Assembly: GCA_013817245.1 (NCBI GenBank)
Contig: JACDDA010000001.1
Coordinates: forward strand, 496,001 to 560,000
DNA length: 64,000 bases
Source: Gammaproteobacteria bacterium
GTDB taxonomy: Bacteria > Pseudomonadota > Gammaproteobacteria > HTCC5015
Reading direction: 5' to 3'
In this document: in pieces, positions 9,003 to 19,077 of the stretch
Numbering within the stretch: the stretch's first letter is position 1
Layout of the letters: each line of letters begins with the position of its first letter
Translations under genes and position numbers: made by a program
The notes under the pieces: generated by a model
Seen by the model: only the letters and a program-made list of their open reading frames with translations
Databases searched by the model: none
What the model was told of the DNA's origin: nothing

Positions 9003-9386
9003 TGGCTTTCCCACGGCAGGGGGACACTTTCTCATAATCCAGCTGCCCGTTCAAACGCTCCTGGACTCACATTTCCCAGATACTGATGCCGTCTAGCGCT
9101 ATTATAAAAACTCCAATATAAATCGAAATATTCCTGCCGTTGCATCTGCGTGTGTTTTGAAATTGATTGCCATTCAGCTTCTGAAGGTGAAGCCGCTTTA
9201 ACCCATTTATAAAGACTTTATGCCAACAGCCTAATCCCCGGCTACATCATTGACGGTGTAACCCAATCAACAACTTACTTAACTGTTTCTTCACGGGATT
9301 CTGCAGTATATTTTCTGCTCATTTGTGCCTCTCCAACCCAGTTTAAAATTAACTATAAATTTGTCCACCAGACCACGGCAAGTCCA
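9003..9386 (-). mobile_element. Internally deleted IS3-family element
   Basis: On the minus strand, 9322 begins MSRKYTAESREETVK, and the same region later reads SLYKWVKAASPSEAE, as in IS3-family OrfA. The sequence then passes straight to the end of OrfB, FYNSARRHQYLGNVSPGAFE, with a stop at 9032. OrfA carries several stops and most of OrfB (including the DDE core) is deleted, so no transposase can be made. The ends at 9362-9386 and 9003-9026 form an imperfect inverted repeat starting TGG and ending GGACA. I see no convincing target-site duplication. The remnant separates the PIG-L-like gene from argS. Confidence 0.7.
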
Positions 9387-9445
9387 ACCCAACCCTTATG
9401 CTACAATGCGCCGCTTTATTGCTGACTCCGACCTAAAGAATTGCC

Positions 9446-11212
9446 TTGAAAACTCAACTTGAAAACTTGCTCCAACAAGCCTTAACGCAGTTGCAAAATG
9501 ACGGCGTGCTGACGGCTGAGCAGACGCCCGCTGTGCAATTAACCCGCAGCAAAGATCCCGAACACGGTGACTTTGCGACGAATTTTGCGCTGATGGCGGC
9601 GAAAAATTGTGGTTTGAAACCCCGCGAACTTGCAGAAAAATTAGTGGCGGTGTTACCCACCGATTCGGTGGTGATCAAAACTGAAATCGCCGGCCCCGGT
9701 TTTATTAATTTCTTTTTAAGCCAAGACGCGACTCACACTATTATCCCCACCATTTTGCAACAAGCAGAAAACTTTGGCCGCAGCACTATCGGGCATAAAG
9801 ATAACAAAGCACAAACTGTATTAGTGGAATTTGTATCGGCGAATCCTACCGGCCCTTTGCATGTTGGCCATGGTCGCGGTGCCGCGTATGGCGCAGCGCT
9901 CGCCGATTTATTGAGCTTCGCGGGTTTTAATGTTGAACGCGAATATTATGTGAATGATGCCGGACGCCAAATGGATATTCTGGCGACCAGCGTGTGGTTA
10001 CGTTATTTAGCGTTAACGGGGGAAGTATTACCCTTTCCCACTAATGCCTATCGTGGTGATTATGTTGTCGATATTTCTCAACAATTAAAAACCCAATACG
10101 ATGCGCGGATGCAACGTGCGGCCCATGCGGTATTGGCAGACTTGCCGCTAGACGCACCCGAAGGCGATAAAGAACTTTATATTGATGCGTTAATCGCACG
10201 CGCTAAAGAATTATTAGGTGATGATTATCGAATTGTTTTTGATTGTGGTTTAAACGATATTCTCGCGGACATTCGCGATGATCTTGCGGAATTTGGCGTA
10301 CATTATCAACGCTGGTTTTCGGAACGTTCATTAACTGAAAGCCATGCGGTTGAAAAAGCATTGCAACGTTTGCAAAGCAACGAATACTTATACGAACAAG
10401 ATGGCGCACTGTGGTTTCGCAGCACTGCATTTGGCGATGAAAAAGATCGCGTCGTTCGACGTGATAACGGTCAGATCACATATTTTGCGTCGGACATTGC
10501 GTATCATTTAGAAAAACTCGAACGCGGTTATGATCGCTTAATTGATATTTGGGGCGCGGATCATCACGGTTACATCGCGCGCGTCAAAGCAGCTATTAAT
10601 GCGCTCGGCAGCGATGCGGATAAACTCGATGTGTTATTAGTGCAATTCGCGATTTTATATCGTGGCAGTGAAAAAGCGTCGATGAGTACGCGCTCCGGTG
10701 AGTTTGTAACCTTGCGTGAATTACGCCATGAAATCGGCAATGACGCAGCGCGTTTTTTCTATATCATGCGCCGTTGTGACCAACACATGGATTTTGATTT
10801 GGATTTAGCCAAATCAAAATCAAACGAAAATCCGGTTTATTATGTGCAATACGCACATGCGCGCATTGCCAGCGTGTTACGTGAACTAAACACGCAAACA
10901 CCGGCGTTTAGCGAAGCAAATGGTTTGGCCAATTTAAATTTATTAACCGAACCACACGAACAAGCGTTAATAAAAATGCTAGCGCGTTTTCCAGAAATTA
11001 TTAATAGCGCGGCGCGCGCGGCCGAACCTCATCAAGTCACTTATTATTTACGCGATTTAGCGACGGCGTTTCATAGTTATTACAATGCGCATAAATTTTT
11101 GTTAGATGATATTGCCAAACGCGATGCGCGTTTGTGTTTAGTTCAGGCCACACGCCAAGTATTACGTAATGCATTAACACTGATCGGCGTATCTGCGCCG
11201 GACAGCATGTAA
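9446..11212 (+). CDS. argS: Arginyl-tRNA synthetase
   Basis: 588 residues, a cytosolic class I synthetase charging tRNA-Arg. The N-terminal additional domain is followed by the HIGH-type motif in [12 protein letters not shown] (near residue 138). A degenerate KMSKS loop, [11 protein letters not shown] (near 409), is normal for many ArgRS. The helical anticodon-binding domain ends in [17 protein letters not shown]. Length is close to E. coli ArgS. The start is TTG at 9446, giving [13 protein letters not shown], which matches the family N-terminus; no ATG fits. A possible -10 (TACAAT, 9402-9407) lies upstream. A SPOR gene follows after 26 bases, the classical priA-argS-SPOR order. Confidence 0.97.
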   Translation: MKTQLENLLQQALTQLQNDGVLTAEQTPAVQLTRSKDPEHGDFATNFALMAAKNCGLKPRELAEKLVAVLPTDSVVIKTEIAGPGFINFFLSQDATHTIIPTILQQAENFGRSTIGHKDNKAQTVLVEFVSANPTGPLHVGHGRGAAYGAALADLLSFAGFNVEREYYVNDAGRQMDILATSVWLRYLALTGEVLPFPTNAYRGDYVVDISQQLKTQYDARMQRAAHAVLADLPLDAPEGDKELYIDALIARAKELLGDDYRIVFDCGLNDILADIRDDLAEFGVHYQRWFSERSLTESHAVEKALQRLQSNEYLYEQDGALWFRSTAFGDEKDRVVRRDNGQITYFASDIAYHLEKLERGYDRLIDIWGADHHGYIARVKAAINALGSDADKLDVLLVQFAILYRGSEKASMSTRSGEFVTLRELRHEIGNDAARFFYIMRRCDQHMDFDLDLAKSKSNENPVYYVQYAHARIASVLRELNTQTPAFSEANGLANLNLLTEPHEQALIKMLARFPEIINSAARAAEPHQVTYYLRDLATAFHSYYNAHKFLLDDIAKRDARLCLVQATRQVLRNALTLIGVSAPDSM

Positions 11213-11238
11213 CTCACCGAATAGGTTTTAAAAAATAT

Positions 11239-11820
11239 ATGGCACAGAAAAATGGTTATCCGGGTTGGGCCTATTTATTAGCTGGTTTAATGATCGGTTT
11301 ATTTGTGGCTTTTATTGTGTATTTGCAAAATCAACCTACGCCTAATAACACGGCCTCGTTAGAACCGCCAAAAAATGATACGCCCGCTAGCAAACCAGAA
11401 AAAACTGAATTCGATTTTTATAAAATCCTGCCTGAAATAGAAGTCGTAGTGCCTGATTTAGAAGTAAAACCTAAAAAGAATCCTACGCCATCGGTTGTGA
11501 ATACAACTCAACCGAGTAATACAACGCCCGCAAACAATACCCAGGTATTTACGCCGCCCAAAGCCAACGCAGAATTAGCGAAAGGCGAACATTATATTTT
11601 ACAAGTAGGCTCATTTAAAAAATTTGAAGAAGCCGACAAGTTGAAAGCACGTTTAGCATTTATGGGTTTAGAAACTCAAATTCAAAAAGTCAGTGTTGAT
11701 AATGCGACGTGGCATCGCGTGCGCGTTGGCCCTTATCAAAACAATCAAGATTTAAATGTAGTGCGCCAACGCTTGCAAGATAACAATATGCAAGCGGTGA
11801 CTTTAAAAGTCAGCAATTAA
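11239..11820 (+). CDS. SPOR-domain protein, FtsN-like
   Basis: 193 residues. It has a short cytoplasmic tip, one membrane segment (WAYLLAGLMIGLFVAFIVYL, residues 10-29), a Pro/Asn/Thr-rich periplasmic linker, and a C-terminal SPOR domain from about residue 118 (YILQVGSFKKFEEADKLKA) to the end. SPOR domains bind denuded septal peptidoglycan, and proteins of this plan directly after argS are the FtsN-like divisome activators of gammaproteobacteria. It lies in an operon with argS (26 bases) and the EamA gene (6 bases). The essential FtsN helices are not clearly visible, so I give no gene symbol. Confidence 0.85.
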   Translation: MAQKNGYPGWAYLLAGLMIGLFVAFIVYLQNQPTPNNTASLEPPKNDTPASKPEKTEFDFYKILPEIEVVVPDLEVKPKKNPTPSVVNTTQPSNTTPANNTQVFTPPKANAELAKGEHYILQVGSFKKFEEADKLKARLAFMGLETQIQKVSVDNATWHRVRVGPYQNNQDLNVVRQRLQDNNMQAVTLKVSN

Positions 11821-11826
11821 GCATTT

Positions 11827-12747
11827 ATGCGTTACGCGCAAAACATTGCGCTAGGTGCAGTATTAATTGTGGGTTCCGAATTAATGTTAGCCGGCATGGG
11901 CGCGGCCATTCGAACCGCGGCCGATGGTTCACAAGGCCTACCAAATGAGATGATTGTGTTTTTGCGCAATGCACTCGGTTTATTGTTATTGCTTCCCTAT
12001 GTCATGTATCACGGTTTTGATATTTTAAAAACCTCTACGCCTGGTTTGCATTTCTCTCGCGCCGCTGTTGGCGTGTCTGCTATGTATTGTTTTTTTTATG
12101 CTTTAGCGAATTTGCCGTTAGCGCAAGGCGTTATTTTAAAAATGACTACGCCGATTTTTATGCCATTGATTGCCTATTTTTGGTTAAAAGATCGCGCACC
12201 TTTACTGGCCATTGCGGCGATACCGTTAGGATTTTTGGGTGTGTGGTTAATTGTGAATCCCAACACTGAGATGGGTAGTGGCAATTTTAATCTTGCGGCG
12301 ATGGCGGGTTTATTCGGCGGTTTATTAGCCGCTGGTGCAAAAACGAATGTGCGCAAATTAGGTGAAACAGAATCTACTGTGCAAGTCGTTTTTTATTTCG
12401 CGTTATTTGCAACGTTAATCTCGGCAATACCTGTCACGTGGGCATGGCAGACACCGACGAATACGCAATGGGGATTTTTATTATTAATTGCTGCGGGCGC
12501 TACCGCAGGACAATTAATGATGACACGCGGTTATGCGATTGCACCTATTTCTATAGTTGGGCCATTTACTTATTCCAGCGTTATTTGGGCGTCTTTAATT
12601 GGTTATTTGTTATGGGGCGAAACACTGGGTGCGCATTTTATTATCGGCACCTTATTAATTATTGCAGCAGGTGTATTTGCTACACGCGGTAAAACATTTT
12701 TCTCACGCGCGTCTAAAAATCCTGCGGTAAGCGCACTTGAGCCTTAA
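11827..12747 (+). CDS. EamA/DMT-family transporter
   Basis: 306 residues with about ten hydrophobic segments in two repeats, the plan of drug/metabolite exporters with duplicated EamA domains. Typical features are FYALANLPLAQGVILKMTTP in the first half and SVIWASLIGYLLWGE in the second. It is an inner-membrane exporter of unknown substrate. It starts 6 bases after the SPOR gene, so it is probably cotranscribed with argS. A weak hairpin (AGCCTTA/TAAGGCT, 12740-12758) overlaps the stop. Confidence 0.88.
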   Translation: MRYAQNIALGAVLIVGSELMLAGMGAAIRTAADGSQGLPNEMIVFLRNALGLLLLLPYVMYHGFDILKTSTPGLHFSRAAVGVSAMYCFFYALANLPLAQGVILKMTTPIFMPLIAYFWLKDRAPLLAIAAIPLGFLGVWLIVNPNTEMGSGNFNLAAMAGLFGGLLAAGAKTNVRKLGETESTVQVVFYFALFATLISAIPVTWAWQTPTNTQWGFLLLIAAGATAGQLMMTRGYAIAPISIVGPFTYSSVIWASLIGYLLWGETLGAHFIIGTLLIIAAGVFATRGKTFFSRASKNPAVSALEP

Positions 12748-12826
12748 ATCATAAGGCTTGTTGCTATTGCCAAGACTCTGTTGCAAGCTTATTCGTCGTC
12801 ATTTCTATTTTTGTTGAGGTTCGCAC

Positions 12827-13609
12827 ATGCAAACCATTACGCGTAAAGCCGTTGGCGGCGCATTAGCAACCGCGCCTACATTTACGAATTTGGCGGATGA
12901 ACGTTTACATCGCAAACAACGTTTAGCCGCTGCGTTTCGTTTGTTTTCTCACGCCGGATTTGATGAAGGTATCGCCGGCCATATCACGGTACGCGATCCA
13001 GAAAATCCACAGCATTTTTGGGTAAATCCATTTGGCGTGCATTTCGCAACACTACGCGTGTCTGACTTAGTGTTAGTCAATCATACCGGCGAATTAATTC
13101 AAGGCACTCACGCAGTCAATGGCGCAGCTTTTGCGATTCACTCGCGCTTGCATCTGGCCAGACCTGATGTAGTCGCCGCTGCACACGCGCATTCGATACA
13201 CGGCAAAGCGTGGGCATCACTAGGCAAACCCTTAGATCCCATCAGCCAAGATGCATGCGCATTTTTTGAAAACCATGCGGTATTTAATTCTTTTAGCGGT
13301 GTCGTCGTTAACGAAACAGAAGGTGATCGCATCGCCCGCGCATTAGCACAAAACAACGCGTTAATTTTACAAAATCATGGTTTGTTAACGGTAGGCGCGA
13401 GTGTTGATGCGGCGGCTTATTTATTTTTATCGATGGAGCGTTGTTGCCAAGTTCAGTTATTAGCGGAAGCTGCGGGTACGCCACAATTAATTTCTACGGA
13501 TATTGCACGCGAAACCAAACACTACATCGCGTCAGATCATTCACTATGGTACAGCTTTCAACCTTTATACGATTTTATTGTGGGGCGTTATCCGGACTTG
13601 CTGGATTAA
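12827..13609 (+). CDS. Class II aldolase/adducin family protein
   Basis: 260 residues. The class II aldolase fold is shown by GFDEGIAGHITVRDP near the N-terminus, the zinc-ligand region AAAHAHSIHGKAW (residues about 118-130) and a third His in LILQNHGLLTVG (about 180-191). Characterised relatives are fuculose- or ribulose-phosphate aldolases and epimerases; the substrate here is unknown. GTTGAGGTTCGCAC precedes the ATG. The 3' end overlaps the 3' end of motB on the other strand by 35 bases. Confidence 0.85.
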   Translation: MQTITRKAVGGALATAPTFTNLADERLHRKQRLAAAFRLFSHAGFDEGIAGHITVRDPENPQHFWVNPFGVHFATLRVSDLVLVNHTGELIQGTHAVNGAAFAIHSRLHLARPDVVAAAHAHSIHGKAWASLGKPLDPISQDACAFFENHAVFNSFSGVVVNETEGDRIARALAQNNALILQNHGLLTVGASVDAAAYLFLSMERCCQVQLLAEAAGTPQLISTDIARETKHYIASDHSLWYSFQPLYDFIVGRYPDLLD

Positions 13610-14597
13610 CATTGTGAATATCCGCACTAATTCTTTGACCCTCGGGCGGCGTTAAATCTTCAATAGGCGCCGCATCACTATCACTATTCGGCGGTCGTCC
13701 TTCTTGATTGGCTTGATCAGCTTGACTGCCTTGTTCACGCGCGGCGGCTTTTTCTGCTTCTGCTTTTAGTAAAATAATATTAATTCGCCGATTGATCGGA
13801 TTATACGGATTATCTTTGTCGTATAAGACCGACGAACCCAAACCCACCACACGACTAATTTTATCACTGGGCAAACCCGCGCTAATAATTTGGCGGCGCG
13901 CAGCATTTGCACGATCGGCTGATAACTCCCAATTACTATAACCCGTGGTATTTGCATAAGGCGTCATATCCGTATGACCACTAATACTAATTTTATTCGG
14001 TGATTGATTAAGAATTTTCACAATTTCTGCAAACAAGGGTTTTGTATATTTTTCTGGCGCGGAACTACCATTGGCAAACATAGGACGATTTTCTTTGTCC
14101 ATGATTTGAATACGCAATCCTTCATTAGTAATATCAATTAATAACTGATCTTTAAAACTGCTAAGCGCTGCATTGGTATCTAATGCGGATTTCAATTGCG
14201 AAAACATCGCTTGCATACTATCTAGTTCTTTTTGCGCCGCCGCTTCGGCGGAATCTTCTGCAGGGTCTTCAACTTCCGGTGCGTCTGGATTTTGCTCTAA
14301 GGGATTATTACCTTCACCCCGCGCAATTTCTAACTGCCCGCCCATTTCAATCATCGATGAACTGATGCCACCCGATGCTTCAATGGCGCTAGGATTTTGA
14401 AAATAATCTGAAATAGCGGATTTTTGTTCTGGCGTTGTTGAACCCATCATCCACATCAACATAAAAAACGCCATCATCGCTGTCACAAAATCTGCGTAAG
14501 CAACTTTCCATGAACCACCGTGATGGCCATGGCCACCTTTTTTAATGCGCTTAATAACAATGATCGGCGCAAGGCTGGATTTATTATCCTTGGCCAT
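13575..14597 (-). CDS. motB: Flagellar stator protein MotB
   Basis: 340 residues. A basic His-rich N-terminus (KKGGHGHHGGSWKVAYADFV) leads into one membrane segment, TAMMAFFMLMWMMG, with the proton-binding Asp of the YADFVTAMMAFF motif. A Glu/Ala-rich plug and linker follow, then an OmpA-like peptidoglycan-binding domain (ISGHTDMTPYANTTGYSNWELSADRA) and a polar tail. With MotA it forms the ion-driven stator. It starts 33 bases after motA. The tail is long and Asp/Glu/Gln-rich compared with E. coli MotB. Confidence 0.95.
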   Translation of the reverse strand: MAKDNKSSLAPIIVIKRIKKGGHGHHGGSWKVAYADFVTAMMAFFMLMWMMGSTTPEQKSAISDYFQNPSAIEASGGISSSMIEMGGQLEIARGEGNNPLEQNPDAPEVEDPAEDSAEAAAQKELDSMQAMFSQLKSALDTNAALSSFKDQLLIDITNEGLRIQIMDKENRPMFANGSSAPEKYTKPLFAEIVKILNQSPNKISISGHTDMTPYANTTGYSNWELSADRANAARRQIISAGLPSDKISRVVGLGSSVLYDKDNPYNPINRRINIILLKAEAEKAAAREQGSQADQANQEGRPPNSDSDAAPIEDLTPPEGQRISADIHNVNPASPDNAPQ

Positions 14598-14630
14598 GCG
14601 TTAAGTTCTCATCCTTGTGAACAACGTGCA

Positions 14631-15488
14631 TCACGCTCGCTCGCTTTTTAAATATTCTTCTAATTCTTTAAAGCTAGGACGTTCAGTAGAAGGGATCGCT
14701 TTGCGTCCGAACTCCACCGCAACCGGTGGCGCGTAACCATTTAAAAACGCCACCAAACACGTTTTAATTGATTTAAAAAATAATGATTCATCATTTGCAA
14801 TATGCGACATAGAAGCCGCAATTGGCGCGACAAAACCATAGGCTAATAACACGCCTAATAAAGTACCTACTAAAGCCGCTGCGACGTGCGCACCAATTTC
14901 TTCGGTTTTCCCGCCTAACGCACCCATGGTAATAATAATCCCCAATACTGCAGCCACAATACCAAACGCCGGCAATCCATCGGCTAATTGAGTGACAGCT
15001 GTATCGGGATAATGCGATTCTTCATGATGGCTATCTAATTCAATACTCATCAAATCTTCTAGTTGCATAGCATTTAAATTACCGCTGACCATCATGCGCA
15101 AATAATCCGTCACAAAATCCAAAACGTGATGGTTCTTTAAAATCGCGGGGTAACGGGTGAATAATGCGCTTTCGTGTGGGTTTTCAACATCGGCATCAAA
15201 AGTAATTAAACCATCTTTACGCGCTTTAACAAAAATGTCGTACATCAGCGCCAACATGTTCATGTACATTTTTTTATTGTACGGCGTGGCTTTTAAAGAA
15301 CGCAGAAAATCACGAAGAACCGCTTTCATAATTTTAGCGGGGTTAGCAATAATCAAAGCGCCAACACCTGCGCCGCCAATAACCAACAATTCATAGGGTT
15401 GCCACAACGCCGCCAAATGCCCGTGCGATAGGACGAAACCGCCTGCGACCGAGCCTAGTACTACGATAATGCCGATAATTAACTTCAT
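14631..15488 (-). CDS. motA: Flagellar stator protein MotA
   Basis: 285 residues. Four membrane segments in the MotA pattern: MKLIIGIIVVLGSVAGGFVL at the start, then a large cytoplasmic loop, then ADGLPAFGIVAAVLGIIITM and a fourth segment LLGVLLAYGFVAPIAA. It couples proton flow to torque in the inner membrane. GGGAT lies just before ATG 15488. A sigma-28-type promoter about 50 bases upstream (15539-15565) fits late flagellar control. No other flagellar gene is in the window. Confidence 0.96.
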   Translation of the reverse strand: MKLIIGIIVVLGSVAGGFVLSHGHLAALWQPYELLVIGGAGVGALIIANPAKIMKAVLRDFLRSLKATPYNKKMYMNMLALMYDIFVKARKDGLITFDADVENPHESALFTRYPAILKNHHVLDFVTDYLRMMVSGNLNAMQLEDLMSIELDSHHEESHYPDTAVTQLADGLPAFGIVAAVLGIIITMGALGGKTEEIGAHVAAALVGTLLGVLLAYGFVAPIAASMSHIANDESLFFKSIKTCLVAFLNGYAPPVAVEFGRKAIPSTERPSFKELEEYLKSERA

Positions 15489-15538
15489 AACATCCCTGTT
15501 TAGAAACGAGTAAATATACGATTCTGAAGACTTATTGT

Positions 15539-15565
15539 TTGGCGGCTTGGAAGGATGATTCTTAA
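15539..15565 (-). promoter_or_regulatory. Sigma-28 (FliA)-type promoter of motAB
   Basis: Read on the minus strand, TTAAG is followed by 14 bases and then GCCGCCAA. The FliA consensus is TAAAG, 14 bases, GCCGATAA. It lies 51 bases upstream of the motA ATG, leaving a normal leader. Confidence 0.65.
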
Positions 15566-16006
15566 CTTCAAAATACCTTCAAATTATTAGTGGGGCTGAC
15601 TCAAGGCGCAGATGCGGGCTTAACGCCTTGGTTAGCGGCGACTCCTCCTTCATATTTAAGATTTTTTTACGAAAGGCTCGTTCTGCGACAATTTGCCCAG
15701 TGAGGGTCTGCCACGTCACTCATCATGAGCGACCGCATTTGTACAATTCACCCAAAATTCGTACCGGATTCGCTCGGCAACATGAAAAATCATCAATAAC
15801 ATTAATTACGTTTAAGCTGCCCGCAGGATTATATTACTCACGCAATTAATAAATTTAGGCTTAACGTGGGGTTTTTCCTTACAACTAAACTAGGTAGCCT
15901 ACATTGGTCTATGGCTACTTATAGTCACTGTATGGACTTAGGTTTTAGTCAAAGTCGACGCGCTAGCAGCAATGAATATAATTTTTATGCTCACACACTT
16001 CGCAGC
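15566..16006. other. Gene-free stretch between motA and the histidine kinase gene
   Basis: About 440 bases without a supported gene. Short frames on the plus strand (for example 15628-15849) lack start signals and family resemblance. I see no strong terminator for the kinase gene ending at 16007 and no clear repeat. Confidence 0.4.
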
Positions 16007-19006
16007 TTAATGCGTGGCATCAGTGCCCGTTTCATCGCAAGGCAGCTCTAAAGTAAAACAAGCGCCTTGACCTTCGCCTGCACTGTAAAAAGTTAAACGA
16101 CCGCCCATGGCGCGTGCAGCATTGGCACTGGCATGCAACCCAAAACCATGACCATCTTTTTTAGTAGTAAAGCCAAATTCAAAAATACTTTTTTGAATTT
16201 TCTCGGAAATACCCTGGCCATTATCTTCAATATCAATATATACACGCTCTTCTAACATACGGGTTGTAATAGTAATGCATCTGTTTTCAATGTTTGCTAT
16301 TTGCAAGGCGTGCTTGGCATTCCGAATAAGATTACCGACGATTTGCAATACATCGTGTTTATCGATATAAAATGCTGGCGTTTTTGCATAATTTCTTTTT
16401 ATTTCAATATCAAAACGATCCACCTTCGGCGCATTCATTTCAATCGCGTCATTAATCAAATAATTAATTTCAATCAATTCTCGCATAGCGCCTACCCGCG
16501 CATAGGTTTGCTGGCGTTTAACAATGTTTTTAATGTGCTCTATGTTGTCAGAGACCGATCGCATCTCTTGCAGAGAAATTTTCTTTTCGCTTTCTATATA
16601 ATCACCAAATTGTTCCATGTATTCGAATAAACGCGAACCTTTAGCATCGTTATTTACGAATTCGGTCAAACTTTTCTGGTTGTCGCGCAACATTTGTACC
16701 GCTTTTCGCAAGCCCTCAGTTTTTATATTTTGCAATTTATCCGCCGTAATCATTGCTGAAACATTGACACTGTTAAGTACATTGCCCACATTGTGCAGAA
16801 CACCCGATGCAACCTCGGCCATGCCTGCTTGGCGTGACGCTCTAATCAATTGATTATTTAGATCGGTTTGTTTTTCTTCTGCCTGCTGTCTTTCAAATAA
16901 TCGTGAAAAAATCAGCGCGGCTTTTTCTAACAATGCTGTCGTTACTGCATCACCTTGACGTGTATGCCAAAAGCCATACTCCAATACAGCAACAATCTTA
17001 TTATCAACGGCTACTGGCATTACCATAGATGATTTAAGACCTATTGCCGCGCCTACTTTTGCTTTGGGAAATTCAAGAAAATCTGCCGGATCACCTAACC
17101 ATAAAGCAGTCGGTGAATTTAACATTTTATACTCGAAAGGATTTTCACCCGGATCTAAATTGTGCTGTTCAGTAAATTCTTTATAAGCAGCGTAATCATG
17201 CGCGCCATCGCTGTACCAAATATTACTGCTAACTAAATTCTTATGCTCGCCTGATACTAAATAAATATGCGCCAAACCTGCATCAATATGCTCCGCAATA
17301 ATACGCAAAGATTTACGCATGGCAACATGCAAATCGAATGTTTGATTAACGGCAATCGCGACCCGATGCAATAAATCAATGGCCGCATATTGCTGCTGGG
17401 TTTCAGCTAAAGCATCCTGTAGTTTTAAATTGGTAGTATTTAATGTTTGTGTATATTGTTGCCGCTCAAATAATTGACCTAAGACCAAACCCGCGCGCTC
17501 TAATACGCTGGCAATTTCATTGCTTGCTTGTTGCTCTTCAAAAAAAATAAACTCTAGAACCGCCGTTACTTTGTCGCCTATTAACACGGGCATCACAATT
17601 GTGCTTTTCACGCCGATCTTTTGACTGAGCATAACCTTAGGGTTTTCTTCATAATTATCAGGTGCAGATAACCAAATAGTCCGAGCTTTTATCGTCACCA
17701 GACGATTAACCATGTTGTCTGCAGGAATATCCATTTCTTCAATTCGTTTTTTAAAATCTTGCCACTCTCCCGGTCGCTCCATATACCAGATCGAGGAAGA
17801 AGTTAATACGCCATCATTTTCTAATAGGTTATTACTGCGTAAATAAATATGGCCTAAAGGGCAATTCAAAAAAGTACACGCGCGATATAAGACTTGTTCT
17901 AATGCTTTATTAATATCTAATGTGGTTTGGTTGGCAATCAACGCCACATCACCGATTAATTGAATGCTGCGAATTTGCCAATCAATATCATTAGTTCGAT
18001 CACGTACGCGTTGTTCTAAATGATTGGTTAATTCTTGCAAGGTGCGACTTTTTCGGACACTTTCTTGCTGCAAGATGGAAATAAGTAACGTGCTGGGCAT
18101 CAACACAGCTACTACTATTTGTACTTGAAAAATCCAAGCGCTAGGGTCTTGAAATGGAAAAGGTCCGTGGCCTTGACTGCCGCCCCAAATTGCAAACAAA
18201 CAAAATATCGCAAAAATTGTAACAATTTCGCGCACACCAAAACGTAGGAATGACCACAACATCAAAGAAAACAAACAAAATGGCGTTTTTAAAATAGGAT
18301 GGTCGTATTGACCCGAAAACATAACATAACCGACTACCAAGCCGGCTATTACTAATGCAAAAAATTCTACGCGTCTAATTAAAGGTCTGTTTTTAAATTT
18401 TTTATTAAGCCATAAACACAACACGGGCGTAATTAATGTCAAAGAAACAATGTCGGCTAACAACCAATTACTAGCGTTATCAAACCTCGCGCTTCCAAAT
18501 GCTGGATTAACTAGAAAAACCGCCATAGTAGTTAATAATAATGCGATGCCTGCTGATAGATAGGCTGAAAAAATATATATAAAGGTAGCGCGCAGCTCTT
18601 CAAAAACAAGTTCTACCTTGGCGAATTTTTTTAGAATCCACATTAACGCTACAACTTGGAAGATTTTTGCCGCGGCAATTAGTGCTACTAAAATCCATAA
18701 ATCCCAATCCTTTACTTGATACATCTCGGCAACGACTGGCGTAATCGCGTATGCAAAACCAAGATATAAACCAGGCGTTATTCGATAACCCCAATAGAAC
18801 ATGCCTAACAAGGCGAAGCCGACCGGCGAACAAATTATTATTAATCGCAATGAAGACGTTGCATCAATCGGCAGCAATAAAAGATAAGTGATCGCGTAAT
18901 AACTAAACGCCACTAACAAATTAATGCCCAATAAAGCGCGCCACGTCACCCACCAAGGCGCGCTACTATTTTTATTAACATTAGGTGAAGTAGAGTTTGT
19001 AAGCAT
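16007..19006 (-). CDS. MASE1-GAF-GAF sensor histidine kinase
   Basis: 999 residues. Residues about 20-310 hold eight or so membrane segments of MASE1 type. A coiled coil (HLEQRVRDRTNDIDWQIRS) leads to two GAF domains (about 350-510 and 545-700) that resemble each other (WYMERPGEW versus WYSDGAHDY, and KSTIVMPVL versus KSSMVMPVA). The H box is ASGVLHNVGNVLNSV (His near 738). The ATPase domain has NLIRNAKHAL, DNGQGI and GHGFGLHASANAARAMGG. No receiver domain and no adjacent response regulator gene are present, so it is an orphan kinase. The signal is unknown. Confidence 0.88.
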   Translation of the reverse strand: MLTNSTSPNVNKNSSAPWWVTWRALLGINLLVAFSYYAITYLLLLPIDATSSLRLIIICSPVGFALLGMFYWGYRITPGLYLGFAYAITPVVAEMYQVKDWDLWILVALIAAAKIFQVVALMWILKKFAKVELVFEELRATFIYIFSAYLSAGIALLLTTMAVFLVNPAFGSARFDNASNWLLADIVSLTLITPVLCLWLNKKFKNRPLIRRVEFFALVIAGLVVGYVMFSGQYDHPILKTPFCLFSLMLWSFLRFGVREIVTIFAIFCLFAIWGGSQGHGPFPFQDPSAWIFQVQIVVAVLMPSTLLISILQQESVRKSRTLQELTNHLEQRVRDRTNDIDWQIRSIQLIGDVALIANQTTLDINKALEQVLYRACTFLNCPLGHIYLRSNNLLENDGVLTSSSIWYMERPGEWQDFKKRIEEMDIPADNMVNRLVTIKARTIWLSAPDNYEENPKVMLSQKIGVKSTIVMPVLIGDKVTAVLEFIFFEEQQASNEIASVLERAGLVLGQLFERQQYTQTLNTTNLKLQDALAETQQQYAAIDLLHRVAIAVNQTFDLHVAMRKSLRIIAEHIDAGLAHIYLVSGEHKNLVSSNIWYSDGAHDYAAYKEFTEQHNLDPGENPFEYKMLNSPTALWLGDPADFLEFPKAKVGAAIGLKSSMVMPVAVDNKIVAVLEYGFWHTRQGDAVTTALLEKAALIFSRLFERQQAEEKQTDLNNQLIRASRQAGMAEVASGVLHNVGNVLNSVNVSAMITADKLQNIKTEGLRKAVQMLRDNQKSLTEFVNNDAKGSRLFEYMEQFGDYIESEKKISLQEMRSVSDNIEHIKNIVKRQQTYARVGAMRELIEINYLINDAIEMNAPKVDRFDIEIKRNYAKTPAFYIDKHDVLQIVGNLIRNAKHALQIANIENRCITITTRMLEERVYIDIEDNGQGISEKIQKSIFEFGFTTKKDGHGFGLHASANAARAMGGRLTFYSAGEGQGACFTLELPCDETGTDATH

Positions 19007-19077
19007 CCTGCCTATACACTAGAAGTTAAAAGAAGGTGGTAATACTATTGCAATTTCTAGTTATTATTTTCGCTAAT

